Notes: generated from the sequence alone by a model not told the origin. Positions 1-11,967 are shown, numbered from the stretch's first letter. The stretch: 64,000 nt of DNA from Carpediemonas membranifera (GCA_019828565.1 JAHDYR010000041.1:1-64000); one strand, 5' to 3'. Made by a program: numbers and translations.

Positions 1-749
1 AAAAGGCTGAGGGGAGATGAACCCAGCTTTCCTGCGTCTCCAATCAAATCTGAGTCACTGCTCAACGATAACAGCCTTCTTGGATCCATTAAGACTGAAA
101 GAGATGCGAAGACTCCCGCTCGTGACTCTTCTCTGACAAATCCTTCGGTCCAACACCAAATGATCCAGGATCTTCACCAATACGTTGTTGGTGAACGAAA
201 GTTCGATATGGCACATCAGCAAGAGCTGAAGCGTCCTACTGCTGATGACAGTGATGACAGTGATGTCAGCATTGCTGAGAAGACAGGTCCGCTGATTTCT
301 TTTCGATATGTTTATGCGTCAACTAGCATTTTTGCTGCGGGCATTGCACTTCCCCGGATTGGTTGGGCAATCCGGAGAACGAAACTGACTTCGCCCAGTG
401 CGGATCATGCAACCGCTACTACCATGGGAGGTGCGTGAGGTGGCTCAGCAATGGGAAGAAGGCCATTACCAATTTCACGTGTCCGGATTGTGCTGCTGCT
501 TCTGAATGCACCCGCTGCAAGGCTAAGATCAAATCGTCAAAGGGAAGGGACTCTTTCTTCTGCAACATGTGCAAATCTTGGTATTGCAAGCCATGCGGTG
601 TGGCCATGTGGGAGACCTCGATTGATGGAACCGTTGCCAGGTTCTTATTTTTGCCAGGTCTGCAAGGAAAGCCTCCTGGCACTGAATCCGAGTCTGGCAT
701 TGTGAGAGTAAAGGAAGGGAAGAAGCGATCCAGCCTTTATGTAATTTAA
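1..749 (+). CDS. PHD-finger protein, 5' end outside the window
   Basis: The reading frame is already open at base 1, so the gene starts upstream of the window. The first part is Ser/Asp-rich and low in complexity. From about 334 to 520 there is a full PHD-type zinc pattern: CGHC, then CGSC, a His (in YYHGRC), a Cys and finally CPDC. PHD fingers usually read histone tails. A second Cys cluster (CTRC, CNMC, CKPC) follows. To join the open 5' frame to the zinc-finger frame, about 17 nt (310-326, beginning GT and ending AG) must be removed; this is either an extremely short intron or a frameshift in a decaying gene. A PHD finger next to the OTU-like and transposase-like gene downstream could mean both belong to one mobile element, but that is inference. 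Confidence 0.55.
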
Positions 750-918
750 TCACTTGCGGCTTATCTACATACAGCGGCCGGCCGGGGTTAGCCACTCACT
801 GGGGTCAACATCATCCCACGGCAGCAAATTCGCTGCAGTAGATTGACTGTCGTCCCCGCTGGGGAAGGTGGGGAAGGTGTGGAGACGTTTCTATTACGCG
901 TTTATTGGGCAATGTGGG

Positions 919-2316
919 TCAAACAACAATTTCTGCTGGTATTGGTTTCTCATACAACGGCATCCATGGAAGAGTTGGTGTCCACCGCAGAATATTGTTG
1001 TACGCGTACCACCGTTTGTTGAGTGGGTTGAACAGCCAGTAAGTGCTGGGGGACTTATCCATCAGTGTCACTGCATATTTTGATGCCTCAAAGCGCGCAA
1101 TAGCAGGAAACCCATGCGATTGTCTCGAAACCACAGTTTGTCTGCTCCCGCCGTCTACTCGCACATAGATAAGGACGTTGTTGGGCAATAGCACAAACTT
1201 GGAAAGTGGGTACAACCTATACACCCTCATGTTCGCTGCAAGGAATCGGGTTTGGGTCCAAAAATAGAGATCGGACAATGTTGGGGATGAGTCGGGATCT
1301 ACCGATGAGATAGCAATCATTGCCAGATCTAACGATCATAAACCTAGACTGTGCAACAAAGATGATTGCGTCGATCCAGACAGGTGTCCTCCTGAACCCC
1401 GGATGGGCGACATCCGTCATGTCATCAGCGGGAATATGACCAGTGGTATTACCGGTGAAGAACTGGGCTGGGACTATATTCTTTGTCTTGATGCCCGGAC
1501 CGTTCCGGACAAGATAACAAGTCCAGGCACGGCCCTGATCCCTCCAAGATTGACGGGAAGTTTCACCTTAGCAAACGAAGAGAATCGGTGAGTGAGGGCC
1601 ACATCGTGTCCAAAACCAAGCCATCATATTAACGCCATACTCCTGAGAAGGCGCTGTAACGAGCACCCCGTGCATTGTGTGCAACATGATGTAAGTGTTG
1701 CAGTGGCAGTCAAGAACAAATCGATGCCTGCACCACAGATGCATCTTGGCAAGCTTCTCAGCTATGGCTGCGGGGAAAACCGCCTGATGGACAGATGTAA
1801 CACGAGCGAACCACAAGTTGCCAATGTAGAACGCCTTGCTGGTTGAGAAGAAGAAACACTTGCCATCAGACCAGAACCGCATGATCCGGTGACGGAATGA
1901 ACGATGATTGTCGTGGAAGACAAACCCACAATAATGCACGAGCTCTGATGCATCATAGCTCTTGATGACAGTCCGATCTCTCTTAGCAACACTATGTGAA
2001 AAACATGAACTTCCTGCACATGAACCAGAGAGCGCTCGAGTCACCATCGGTCACCGTCCTCAGTATGGCCCACAACGTCCCCTTGTATAAGCGTGTGAAG
2101 ACGGTCGGGCAGCGATTCGCCTTCGCGAAGCTGAACATCCATGCTTAGCTGTGGATGGCTTCGCAGTTTGATGACGCGAGAGAGAATCCGGGCAACCTGC
2201 GATGCCTGATCCGAATTCTCAAGCTCTTGCGCGTGAAGACAAGCAAGCTGAAGCATGTCATCAAACGTCTCCAGGTCTTGAAAGATGTGATAGAAATGCG
2301 AACGCGCAGGGAACAT
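919..2316 (-). pseudogene. Unrecognised minus-strand gene in several frames
   Basis: Protein-like stretches read leftward in changing frames: 2316-2041, 2047-1568, about 1500-1217 and 1320-919. The piece at 2047-1568 is rich in Trp, Phe, His and Cys, and the last piece has a plausible globular composition. The frames connect end to end in one order, as expected for a multi-exon gene with short introns or for a gene broken by indels. I recognise no family. Intron ends are not resolved, so the span is a locus and not an exact CDS. Confidence 0.3.
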
Positions 2317-2572
2317 AAAAGAAGACCCTTGTGGCTTGTTCTAAATAGCCCGGCAGGTTGTTGGGCAAAGTTTTGCACAGGACACAAGAGTTCCAGTAAA
2401 GGTCACAAACACTGAGCGACAATTGTCTGTGATTAGAATCAGTCATGTTCCCCCTATAGCTGTTCTTAAACTGCACTGCCAAAATGAGGTGGAGAAAATG
2501 GCATCGACATTTTTTTACGTAGGACCAATATAAACAGCGAAAAAAACGTAAAGGAAACAAAACTGGGAGGAC

Positions 2573-5141
2573 ATGCATATCTCCACACAAGCTACTTTGG
2601 TCATCTGGAGAATGACACCTTACGGTAACATTCTAGCACCATCAAGCGTTTCCGCCGTCAATGTCATTCTAGCAAACGTTTACACCTCGATCCAAGGACA
2701 CCACGCTAATGGCATGGATCGACGGTTCCGTCAATGCGATAAGGATTCGCGTTCGTTGTTCAAGGCTGTCTTGCTATCTCTAACTGATGGTGATATTGAC
2801 AAGAGCATTCTTGATCCTGTCTTTGTTTCCTTGCTTGATGGTAATACGGATCGTTTTCGACGTAACATATGTGCTACTGTCAGAGAGTACACACCAACAT
2901 GGTCCCATGCCTTCTCACCTGCGTCGGACGAGAGAGATAGCTTGTGCGAGGACAACCACCTGCTACTCGAGAAGATTGAGAACACCGAGCATGCATTTCA
3001 GTTCGCAATGGCGCTCAAGCGGATCACTGAAGGTGTCAATGTCGTTGATGATGAGGTTACTGTCTTTAACGCGATCGCCAAAAGGCTGGGTATCCAGACC
3101 ATGAAGTTTGATGTCTCACATTATGCTCTCAAAGACCTTGGGTGTGATATTAGGAACGTGTTCGGAGTGAAAGAAGCCATGAAAGATCACGAGGCAGATT
3201 TTTCGAGAGTCTTGTACCAGACGAGATACACTGTTCGCACAACACGTTTCGTTATGATCAAAACAACCAGAAGTTCCCTCTCGAACATACGACACGTTTC
3301 CCAATTGCAGCTGACGCAATAGGCTCCTTGCCGGTTCCGGTCAACAACTACTTACATGATGGAACGCACATTACTATCTTCTTCAACAGCGAAGATGAAC
3401 GAGATCAATGTGTCTCCATGCTTTCCCACCCTCAACCCCACCAAGTTGAAAAGCGATCGGTGGGCCTTTGTCAAGTCGGTTAAGTATAACATTTCCAGCC
3501 GTATTGCACGAGGCATTCAGTCACCACAGTATCTCGAGACAGCCAGAGATATTTGGTATGATACAACGACACATGTTAGCAGAGAAGCGCGTGTTGAAGC
3601 TAGCTACATTCCAGTTGACATTCTCATCTGGTTTGATGCATGGCGAGGGACTACGACCGCTGTCAAATTCAGGCTGATTGACATGACAGGAGAGGTCTTT
3701 CCGCAGAGAGTGACATCACCATTCAGACTGCTTGAGTACCAGGGAAAGGAGGATCTTTTGCCAACATACTTTGAGTATATTCAGTCTAACGTGGAAGAGG
3801 CAATCCAGAAGTCATTCCAAGTGCGAGAAACTGGAAGGTGGGCAAGAATCAACAGAGTATTGCTGATTGGTGACCACCCTGCCATGTCGACAGTTGTGGG
3901 CTCGCTGCAAGGAGGGCATTATCCATCGCCTTTCCAATCGAATAGTAAGCGAAACATGGGTTGGATGCCGTTTGGCGCCACGTTCCGGACCACACTTCAG
4001 CACGTCCTCCAAGCCAAAGAAGGTAGTATTGCTGAATCTACATCGGGTATTCCAGATCCTGCCGCGCACTGGGGCAGCTTTCTCCTGGCGACTGACCGAA
4101 GGCGTTCGTTGGAATACAGAAGAAGAAGGTTACGTCAAACTCTCTTTGAGGGATCGTCGATTGCTCCTGACAGTGTGTTTCTTATCCCCCCAATCATGCA
4201 CTGTTGCCATCATTTCATGGGTCAGGTGGCCCTAATGGCGGGAATGTTCAAACCGCGGAATGACGGCTCACGAGAAGAGAACGCTCAGTGGGGACGTTAT
4301 CTGCAATCTATCCAAGATTTCAAACCGCCAGATCGTACAACTGGGTGTAATGAGCATATGTTAGGCCGCAGGTTGATGGCCAACATGGCAACGACGTACT
4401 ATCATGCGTTTCCTGTCTCTGTTCAGTCCATCTTCAGACTAATGGGATATCTTTTCTCCCATTATTACTCAACTGCGACAGTGACGGAAGATATCGTGTG
4501 GTGGCATCGAGTTGCTGCACTGTTGGTCCACTTACTCCATGTAAGCCTCTCCTTGGTCACTGATAAGCCCATCCCGGTTCCCACACCATCCGAGGCAAAA
4601 ATCAATGCGGCCATTCACTCAGACGCTATATAGCAATGCAATTGTCGCAACCATTCCCGAGATACAAGCCGCAACAATGCTTCCTTTTGGTGTCATCATT
4701 GAGGAGTACTTCGAGAGAGACTTCATTGGCAACCAGGATGCTCGTGTACATTTGAGGAGGAACACAGTTCTGCAGCAAGTTATTCTGAGAGAACAAACGG
4801 AGATGTTCTATCGGTTCCTGCGCGGTCCTGTATCTTATGGTCGACGTGAGGGCCACGTACCACTTCTTTCCCCTCTGATCAGCCTCCGAGTACACAAATG
4901 TTGCAAAGATCACGCTCAATGGATTCGTATTCAACAGGATATGACAGAAACGTTGCCAAAGTCTGATGTCAACGATCTGAATAGAAAATTCGAGCAGAAC
5001 GTCGCTCATTTGTGGGAAAGCATGCTGAGACGAGCGCGAAAGTCATGGAACAATGAAGACTGGCTGTTTATCAAGGTTCGGGATGATCGTGAGAACGGTG
5101 TTCGTCTTGACGTGTGTCTATGCAGAGAAGGCTGTCCATAA
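2573..5141 (+). pseudogene. OTU-like and transposase-like gene, disrupted
   Basis: Three long open stretches (2573-3322, 3356-4633, 4605-5141) follow one another, with a further open stretch in a third frame near 3230-3480. The first resembles an OTU-type cysteine protease: DSRSLFKAV occupies the place of the family's D-G-x-C-L-F box, with Ser where the catalytic Cys should be, followed by an Arg/Asn helix. The 425-residue stretch has a GDHPA box and spacing reminiscent of TNP2/CACTA-type transposases, a weak match. The internal stop at 3320 and the frame changes mean either short introns or decay. With the PHD gene it may be the remnant of one large DNA transposon. Confidence 0.35.
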
Positions 5142-6418
5142 ATCGTAGTTGTATTTAGCGGGGAGACAATAATCAACCACACGCCCGACCAAGCAGGAAA
5201 GTGACGCCCCTGGGATTGACGGGGAAACCCCGCATATTCCGGCAGCAAAACTTCGCTGAAACGGAACCACATAATTACTTGACTGATTTTTGGATCTTAG
5301 AGAAGACTTGACGCGCATAAACTCAGGTTGATCGTCAAGATCTCCGAAAGGAACGCAACTGCTGCCTAAATCACCTTTTTATCATTATTAGTCGGTTCAG
5401 CTTTTTTTCTCGCAAGTCCGTCATCATTTCGTGACATAATCCGCGGGATCCGTAGCGAACGATGACTCCTCGGAAAAAAACACATAGTTGTGCTCTACAC
5501 TTGACCTACATTCCAAATATTCACTTTGTTCTTTCCAACGGCTCAGTTTTGTCATGCGTTGACCGACCAAGAATGTGAGCGTACACTGACACTATTGGTT
5601 GCATGATGTGAAACATCGTGTATTGCGTACATGAACAAAGTTTTAAGCTGTTATGACTCGTATTCGTTGAGATATGGCTGTTTGTTCATACGCCTAAAAA
5701 TGCACACATGGTCAAATCTGTCGAAACAAAAAAGAATTGGGAATATCTCGGGAATGACACGTTGCCGTTTTTCAAAAATCGGGCAAGCCCAACGAATGAT
5801 AGTATGGGATCGCTCAGAGATGCCGTTATAGATGATATAACGACGTCTCTGAGCTTTTCAGCGATGTCAGTTTCTGGCCACGTCCAAGTTCGGCTCTGCG
5901 AAAATAACAGTGCATTGCACTATAAGTCATACATTTGGAATACAGCAATGCACTGTTATTTTCGCCAAAACCACGCTGACCTACCATTGTCCATGGGCTT
6001 GACGGGGGTGATCTTCTCGGCTTGGATTTGGCTGAAACTTGGTATATGTGTAGTATTTGATATGTTAGGACGGATCCAAGATTTTTACATATCGTTCGAG
6101 TCTATTTACCGAGATATACGTAAAGCAAAATTAGGGTTGAGTCTATTCTGGCTGAAAAGCGGTATGGTGGGTTCTCTGACTGTCTGAACACGGCTCCAGA
6201 AGTTTTACGTGATGAATTGGCATATTTATATTGCTTTGCGTAAACAGAAAATTTTGACAGTACCTACAATCAACTACCTGCATATACATGCTATAAACAT
6301 GCTTAAAATGCCTTCAGTCGTACGTGCTATATACTAAAGCTCTTCCTGCATCTTATTTCGAAAGAACAAAATATTCACTCTGAAAATAACACTGCATTGC
6401 TGTGAAATTTTGGAAAAG
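5142..6418 (+). other. AT-rich gap without a gene
   Basis: I see no credible coding sequence. An open stretch at 5708-6187 has no recognisable composition and overlaps the hairpin at 5898-5965, so it is not called. Nothing else stands out apart from a partial copy of the hairpin arm near 6379-6402. Confidence 0.5.
5898..5965. repeat. Perfect 21-bp inverted repeat, 26-nt loop
   Basis: The arms are 5898-5918 and 5945-5965, starting GCGAAAATAACAG and matching base for base. A diverged single arm lies near 6379-6402. The layout suits a small hairpin-type or foldback element, or a solo terminal inverted repeat. Confidence 0.6.
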
Positions 6419-6751
6419 ATGCTAGATATCACTATTCTACGCAGCTGGATTCGTGAGCATCATGAGAAGACCGTTAGGATTGCTTCTGCTGCACCTGGTC
6501 AAGAGCGTAAGGCTATTCGAGCAGATAAGAGTATGTTCGAGAGATGGTTCGCACTCCGGACGAATAAGAGCCGCTTGGAGCACCTCAAGGAGCACAAAGT
6601 GATAACGAAGACAGCCCTGAGATGCGCGCTGGTCGATAACATCGTCATTGACGAGATTCGTGATGTGTTTGGTCTCGCTGGCCGAGTTTCACTAATGGAT
6701 CTCATCAACAAGGCTTCCCTTCCCGAGCTCATGGCCAAGTGCAAGGCGTAA
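6419..6751 (+). CDS. Small protein of unknown function, 110 aa
   Basis: An ATG-initiated frame of 110 codons ends just before the satellite array. The protein is basic in its first half (many Arg/Lys, with an ERWF segment) and predicted mostly helical by composition, with no signal peptide or membrane segment. No family is recognised. It sits alone between an AT-rich gap and the 278-bp satellite. The balanced composition suggests a real gene, but isolated short frames of this size can arise by chance. Confidence 0.4.
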   Translation: MLDITILRSWIREHHEKTVRIASAAPGQERKAIRADKSMFERWFALRTNKSRLEHLKEHKVITKTALRCALVDNIVIDEIRDVFGLAGRVSLMDLINKASLPELMAKCKA

Positions 6752-6900
6752 TACGCTGTAGTTTAATTGTTTGAGCGCGTTCATTTTTTCTTGCAATCGT
6801 CCTTTTTTCATGTATTCCGGGACTTATTCCGGGACTTAAAGTCCCGGTTAAAGTACCAGAAAAAACAGCATGTCACACCGCAACGGTTCGCACAGGAGCA

Positions 6901-9779
6901 CGCGTGCGTGCAGCGTGAGTGTGGGGTGTTCATTCAGAGTCGAGATGTGACTCGACCCCCAAATGGCGAGTCGGACGCGAACGGGCAGCGCGCTCCTGGA
7001 ATCAGCAGAGCGATACTCACTCCACGTATTCCGGTAGCGCGCGGTCCGGCGCCCTCCGCCCGCCTCGATGCTCGGCCGACCCAACTCGACCCTCGTCTGG
7101 ATGCGACAGAGCAGGCGATTCCGGCCGAGCTCTGGAGATGAATAGTAGACATACATGGTGCGTTTACTGACAGTGCGCTGCGTGCGTGCAGCGTGAGTGT
7201 GGGGTGTTCATTCAGAGTCGAGATGTGACTCGACCCCCAAATGGCGAGTCGGACGCGAACGGGCAGCGCGCTCCTGGAATCAGCAGAGCGATACTCACTC
7301 CACGTATTCCGGTAGCGCGCGGTCCGGCGCCCTCCGCCCGCCTCGATGCTCGGCCGACCCAACTCGACCCTCGTCTGGATGCGACAGAGCAGGCGATTCC
7401 GGCCGAGCTCTGGAGATGAATAGTAGACATACATGGTGCGTTTACTGACAGTGCGCTGCGTGCGTGCAGCGTGAGTGTGGGGTGTTCATTCAGAGTCGAG
7501 ATGTGACTCGACTCCCCAAATGGCGAGTCGGACGCGAACGGGCAGCGCGCTCCTGGAATCAGCAGAGCGATACTCACTCCACGTATTCCGGTAGCGCGCG
7601 GTCCGGCGCCCTCCGCCCGCCTCGATGCTCGGCCGACCCAACTCGACCCTCGTCTGGATGCGACAGAGCAGGCGATTCCGGCCGAGCTCTGGAGATGAAT
7701 AGTAGACATACATGGTGCGTTTACTGACAGTGCGCTGCGTGCGTGCAGCGTGAGTGTGGGGTGTTCATTCAGAGTCGAGATGTGACTCGACCCCCAAATG
7801 GCGAGTCGGACGCGAACGGGCAGCGCGCTCCTGGAATCAGCAGAGCGATACTCACTCCACGTATTCCGGTAGCGCGCGGTCCGGCGCCCTCCGCCCGCCT
7901 CGATGCTCGGCCGACCCAACTCGACCCTCGTCTGGATGCGACAGAGCAGGCGATTCCGGCCGAGCTCTGGAGATGAATAGTAGACATACATGGTGCGTTT
8001 ACTGACAGTGCGCTGCGTGCGTGCAGCGTGAGTGTGGGGTGTTCATTCAGAGTCGAGATGTGACTCGACCCCCAAATGGCGAGTCGGACGCGAACGGGCA
8101 GCGCGCTCCTGGAATCAGCAGAGCGATACTCACTCCACGTATTCCGGTAGCGCGCGGTCCGGCGCCCTCCGCCCGCCTCGATGCTCGGCCGACCCAACTC
8201 GACCCTCGTCTGGATGCGACAGAGCAGGCGATTCCGGCCGAGCTCTGGAGATGAATAGTAGACATACATGGTGCGTTTACTGACAGTGCGCTGCGTGCGT
8301 GCAGCGTGAGTGTGGGGTGTTCATTCAGAGTCGAGATGTGACTCGACCCCCAAATGGCGAGTCGGACGCGAACGGGCAGCGCGCTCCTGGAATCAGCAGA
8401 GCGATACTCACTCCACGTATTCCGGTAGCGCGCGGTCCGGCGCCCTCCGCCCGCCTCGATGCTCGGCCGACCCAACTCGACCCTCGTCTGGATGCGACAG
8501 AGCAGGCGATTCCGGCCGAGCTCTGGAGATGAATAGTAGACATACATGGTGCGTTTACTGACAGTGCGCTGCGTGCGTGCAGCGTGAGTGTGGGGTGTTC
8601 ATTCAGAGTCGAGATGTGACTCGACTCCCAAATGGCGAGTCGGACGCGAACGGGCAGCGCGCTCCTGGAATCAGCAGAGCGATACTCACTCCACGTATTC
8701 CGGTAGCGCGCGGTCCGGCGCCCTCCGCCCGCCTCGATGCTCGGCCGACCCAACTCGACCCTCGTCTGGATGCGACAGAGCAGGCGATTCCGGCCGAGCT
8801 CTGGAGATGAATAGTAGACATACATGGTGCGTTTACTGACAGTGCGCTGCGTGCGTGCAGCGTGAGTGTGGGGTGTTCATTCAGAGTCGAGATGTGACTC
8901 GACCCCCCAAATGGCGAGTCGGACGCGAACGGGCAGCGCGCTCCTGGAATCAGCAGAGCGATACTCACTCCACGTATTCCGGTAGCGCGCGGTCCGGCGC
9001 CCTCCGCCCGCCTCGATGCTCGGCCGACCCAACTCGACCCTCGTCTGGATGCGACAGAGCAGGCGATTCCGGCCGAGCTCTGGAGATGAATAGTAGACAT
9101 ACATGGTGCGTTTACTGACAGTGCGCTGCGTGCGTGCAGCGTGAGTGTGGGGTGTTCATTCAGAGTCGAGATGTGACTCGACCCCCAAATGGCGAGTCGG
9201 ACGCGAACGGGCAGCGCGCTCCTGGAATCAGCAGAGCGATACTCACTCCACGTATTCCGGTAGCGCGCGGTCCGGCGCCCTCCGCCCGCCTCGATGCTCG
9301 GCCGACCCAACTCGACCCTCGTCTGGATGCGACAGAGCAGGCGATTCCGGCCGAGCTCTGGAGATGAATAGTAGACATACATGGTGCGTTTACTGACAGT
9401 GCGCTGCGTGCGTGCAGCGTGAGTGTGGGGTGTTCATTCAGAGTCGAGATGTGACTCGACCCCCAAATGGCGAGTCGGACGCGAACGGGCAGCGCGCTCC
9501 TGGAATCAGCAGAGCGATACTCACTCCACGTATTCCGGTAGCGCGCGGTCCGGCGCCCTCCGCCCGCCTCGATGCTCGGCCGACCCAACTCGACCCTCGT
9601 CTGGATGCGACAGAGCAGGCGATTCCGGCCGAGCTCTGGAGATGAATAGTAGACATACATGGTGCGTTTACTGACAGTGCGCTGCGTGCGTGCAGCGTGA
9701 GTGTGGGGTGTTCATTCAGAGTCGAGATGTGACTCGACCCCCAAATGGCGAGTCGGACGCGAACGGGCAGCGCGCTCCT
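6901..9779. repeat. 278-bp satellite array, about 10.3 copies
   Basis: A 278-bp unit repeats head to tail ten times and then stops inside an eleventh copy at GCGCTCCT. Copies are almost identical; visible differences are one or two bases around the CGACCCCCAAATGG site. Each unit has a short hairpin (GTCGAG, 6-nt loop, CTCGAC) and is GC-rich. Because 278 is not a multiple of three, the long open frames on both strands shift frame from copy to copy and are not genes. High homogeneity points to recent expansion or ongoing conversion. Confidence 0.95.
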
Positions 9780-10078
9780 CCAGCAACACCGAGGCCGCCG
9801 CCTCGCCCGAGACCTTCACGTTTCGATTCGATCCTCGTCGAGAACCCGGCCACTGATGACCCCACAGCCTACAAGTGCCACGATATCCAGGTACAAGAAG
9901 GCGACACTCGCACCGCCATTGACGTGACGGTTGTGAGTCCCCTAGCTACCGGTTTTGAAATTGACAGATGGGTGCGCTCGAAGTTAAGCAAGAACCTAAT
10001 GATACTGCTGCTGAGATACGCGAGTCCTTGGAAAAGGCTGAGTCGGTCGTCCAGAGATCTTCTGGCTGGGTAAGGTAA
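9780..10078 (+). pseudogene. LINE retrotransposon 3'-end fragment
   Basis: Directly after the satellite, an open stretch contains the segment AIDVTVVSPLA, typical of the C-terminal region of LINE ORF2-type proteins (a D-V-T-V-V-x-P motif after the reverse transcriptase). A later stretch in another frame (from ATGGGTGCGCTC) also fits that region, so a frameshift or short intron separates them. The reverse transcriptase is absent. The piece ends in GTAAGG repeats, as LINE tails often end in simple repeats. Confidence 0.5.
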
Positions 10079-10126
10079 GATTGCTTACCTTACCTTACCT
10101 TACCTTACCTTACGCTCTAGCGGTCT
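10068..10126. repeat. TTACC microsatellite with inverted GGTAA flank
   Basis: GGTAAGGTAAG is followed by several uninterrupted TTACC units, which form a hairpin with it. The complementary GGTAA repeat occurs near 40240. Position at the end of a LINE remnant suggests a retroelement tail. Confidence 0.7.
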
Positions 10127-10629
10127 TTACACCGCAAGTCTTACTGCCGTGATACCGGGAAACAAAGAGGGAGCTCTCCGTGCACGTCGCAGATCCATCC
10201 CTCGCAGAGGGAGAGCCTTCTGCCAACACCCTCGAACTGATGGAAAATAGTCTGACGACCGCCAACACGCACAACACCCTCAACCTCATGGCCGTGTTCG
10301 TTGCCTACCCCCTATTCCCTACACCTATGTTCAACCACACGGCTTGTAGGGAGATCTTTTGAAACAGAGAACACATACGTGTGAAGCCCTTCGGGACCTG
10401 ATAAATAAGCAGAAATAACAATTAGGATACCACAGGGGGTAAAAATTTTGAGTTTGAGCCATTTTTGCCAAACCTCAAAAAAACCTTACGCATTTTATGC
10501 GAGCCACAAATTCGAAAGAATGGTTTGTTCATTGAAACGCCTATATGAAGGCAATAAGGTATATATTAAGTCATTACATAGGATAGCACGAACTACTGCG
10601 TCGTCAAAAACGAAAACAACATTCCGTCA
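10127..10629 (+). other. Non-coding stretch with a 40-bp piece of the HEPN-like gene
   Basis: No gene is supported. About 40 bp at 10476-10515, containing CTTACGCATTTTATGCGAGC, is nearly identical to 34684-34724 inside the HEPN-like gene. This shows the area was assembled from fragments of other elements. Confidence 0.5.
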
Positions 10630-11110
10630 ATGTTCTCTCGCCATTACGATGGATGTGGAGGACCACCACCCTCATGTCGAGGTTGCTCGGGGTCTGACAG
10701 CCGTCCGGCGTTACTGCAAAAAGGATGGCTGCTTCAGAGCATGGAACTGCAGCCCTATCACCACCGGACGGCATTCAAAGGAGAGAAACACCGACGTTCT
10801 CCATCTAGACCCGGTAGAAGCACTGCGCACAAAACAAGTATCCTTCGTAGACTTCCGCGCGTTCCTATACGCACACAACTTCCTGAAACTACACACACAG
10901 GTGAATGAAGTCCTAGATACGCCGCGCGGTATCTGGATATGGGGTCCACCAGGCACTGGCAAGTCCTGGGCTGCCAGAAATAACTATGGCGCCAGCGACC
11001 TTTACCTCAAGGCTCAGAACAAGTGGTGGGACGGCTACTCCGGCGAGAAGACAGCTATCATCGATGATCTCGACACGGACTGTCTCAACCACTACCTGAA
11101 GATACATACT
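10630..11110 (+). pseudogene. rep: Old, truncated CRESS-virus rep
   Basis: The frame encodes the middle of a replication-associated protein: endonuclease motif III (RRYCKKDG), Walker A (GPPGTGKS) and Walker B (IIDDLD), then LNHYLKI, where homology stops abruptly. Motifs I and II, motif C and the arginine finger are missing. It is clearly related to the Rep of the tandem array, sharing the segment KAQNKWWDGY, but differs at many positions elsewhere, so it represents an older or different virus lineage. The open frame reaches back to 10448, but the part before 10630 shows no Rep similarity. Confidence 0.8.
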
Positions 11111-11143
11111 GTCCAGGGTTCAGGAATTTCCCTTATTGGGTAG

Positions 11144-11179
11144 GGGAATTTCCTCGGGCTTTCCCCCGAGGAAATTCCC
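11144..11179. repeat. 15-bp perfect hairpin after the rep remnant
   Basis: Arms 11144-11158 (GGGAATTTCCTCGGG) and 11165-11179 are exact reverse complements with a 6-nt loop. It might be a decayed viral structure or a terminator-like element; no origin nonamer is present in the loop. Confidence 0.6.
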
Positions 11180-11306
11180 TAGCATTTCGACTCGGTAAGA
11201 AAAAAAATAAATCAACAACGAGCTGTATTCATAATCTATAAATGAGGTTGAATACATGCCTACACATGAGGACTACTCATGCGTAGTTTTGAGCTTTAAA
11301 TCCTGA

Positions 11307-11967
11307 TTTGCTGTTTTAACTCAATGTAAGGGAAGACGGATGGGGAGAAGTTGCACTTGCGCATTTACCTGTAGGTCCAATAGACAATTTATATCGCGCT
11401 AATAGAAACCGCGCAAGCCGCTTAAGCCAAGCATCCGGCCATCGCGAACCTCCTCCGTTCCTTTCCGCGTGGAACGATGAACAGCCCCGCATCCTTGGCG
11501 ATAATGCGCGAGTTCTTCAGCTGCTCGGCATGATGGTCCCTTGGATGCGGAGGATCCTGGCCTCGCCTGACTTTAACCCCGGGTGCAAGCCCACTAGCAC
11601 CGAGAAGGACCTCCTCGGCAAAGAGCTCGAACAAGACGTGGATTCATCAAGAATGCTTCGTGAGATGTCCAAACGAGCGGTGTACCAGAAAACCCATGCC
11701 AAGATCATTCGTGATCTCATTAAGTACCGGAACCGCGCAGCTCACAATGAGCTTGAGCCCGACACCCTGCCCAAGGTCCTGGAGCTGATCGAGAGCTTGG
11801 CCCAGGCCTTCTCGGTTCCATTGCACAATAACGTCAGGGCGTTCATCGCGCTACTTAAGTCGCCAGTGTCGCTCGTTGCGACAAGTGAACATCATGCGCT
11901 GACGACGAAGGTCAACAGTCTTGAGGATGAGATTGAGAGGCTGCGTAGCGGCGGCCGTAAGACCATG
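11307..11967 (+). pseudogene. Partial copy of the HEPN-like gene, cut by the virus
   Basis: This segment is nearly identical to 33679-34339, the start of the intact gene at 33694-35363. Identity ends at GGCGGCCGTAAGACCATGC, where viral sequence begins. It keeps the N-terminal domain with the RNRAAH motif and lacks the remaining roughly 340 residues. It marks the left edge of the viral array: either the virus entered this gene copy, or a later rearrangement joined them. Confidence 0.8.

Noticed and set aside
5708-6187. A 159-codon frame in the AT-rich gap
   Set aside because: It overlaps the perfect hairpin, has no recognisable features and poor composition.
6919-9674. Long open frames on both strands through the satellite
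   Set aside because: The unit is 278 bp, not a multiple of three, so the same sequence is read in changing frames; the frames are products of GC-rich repeats.
6901-9779. A CRISPR-like reading of the tandem array
   Set aside because: There are no variable spacers; the whole unit repeats, and the genome is eukaryotic.
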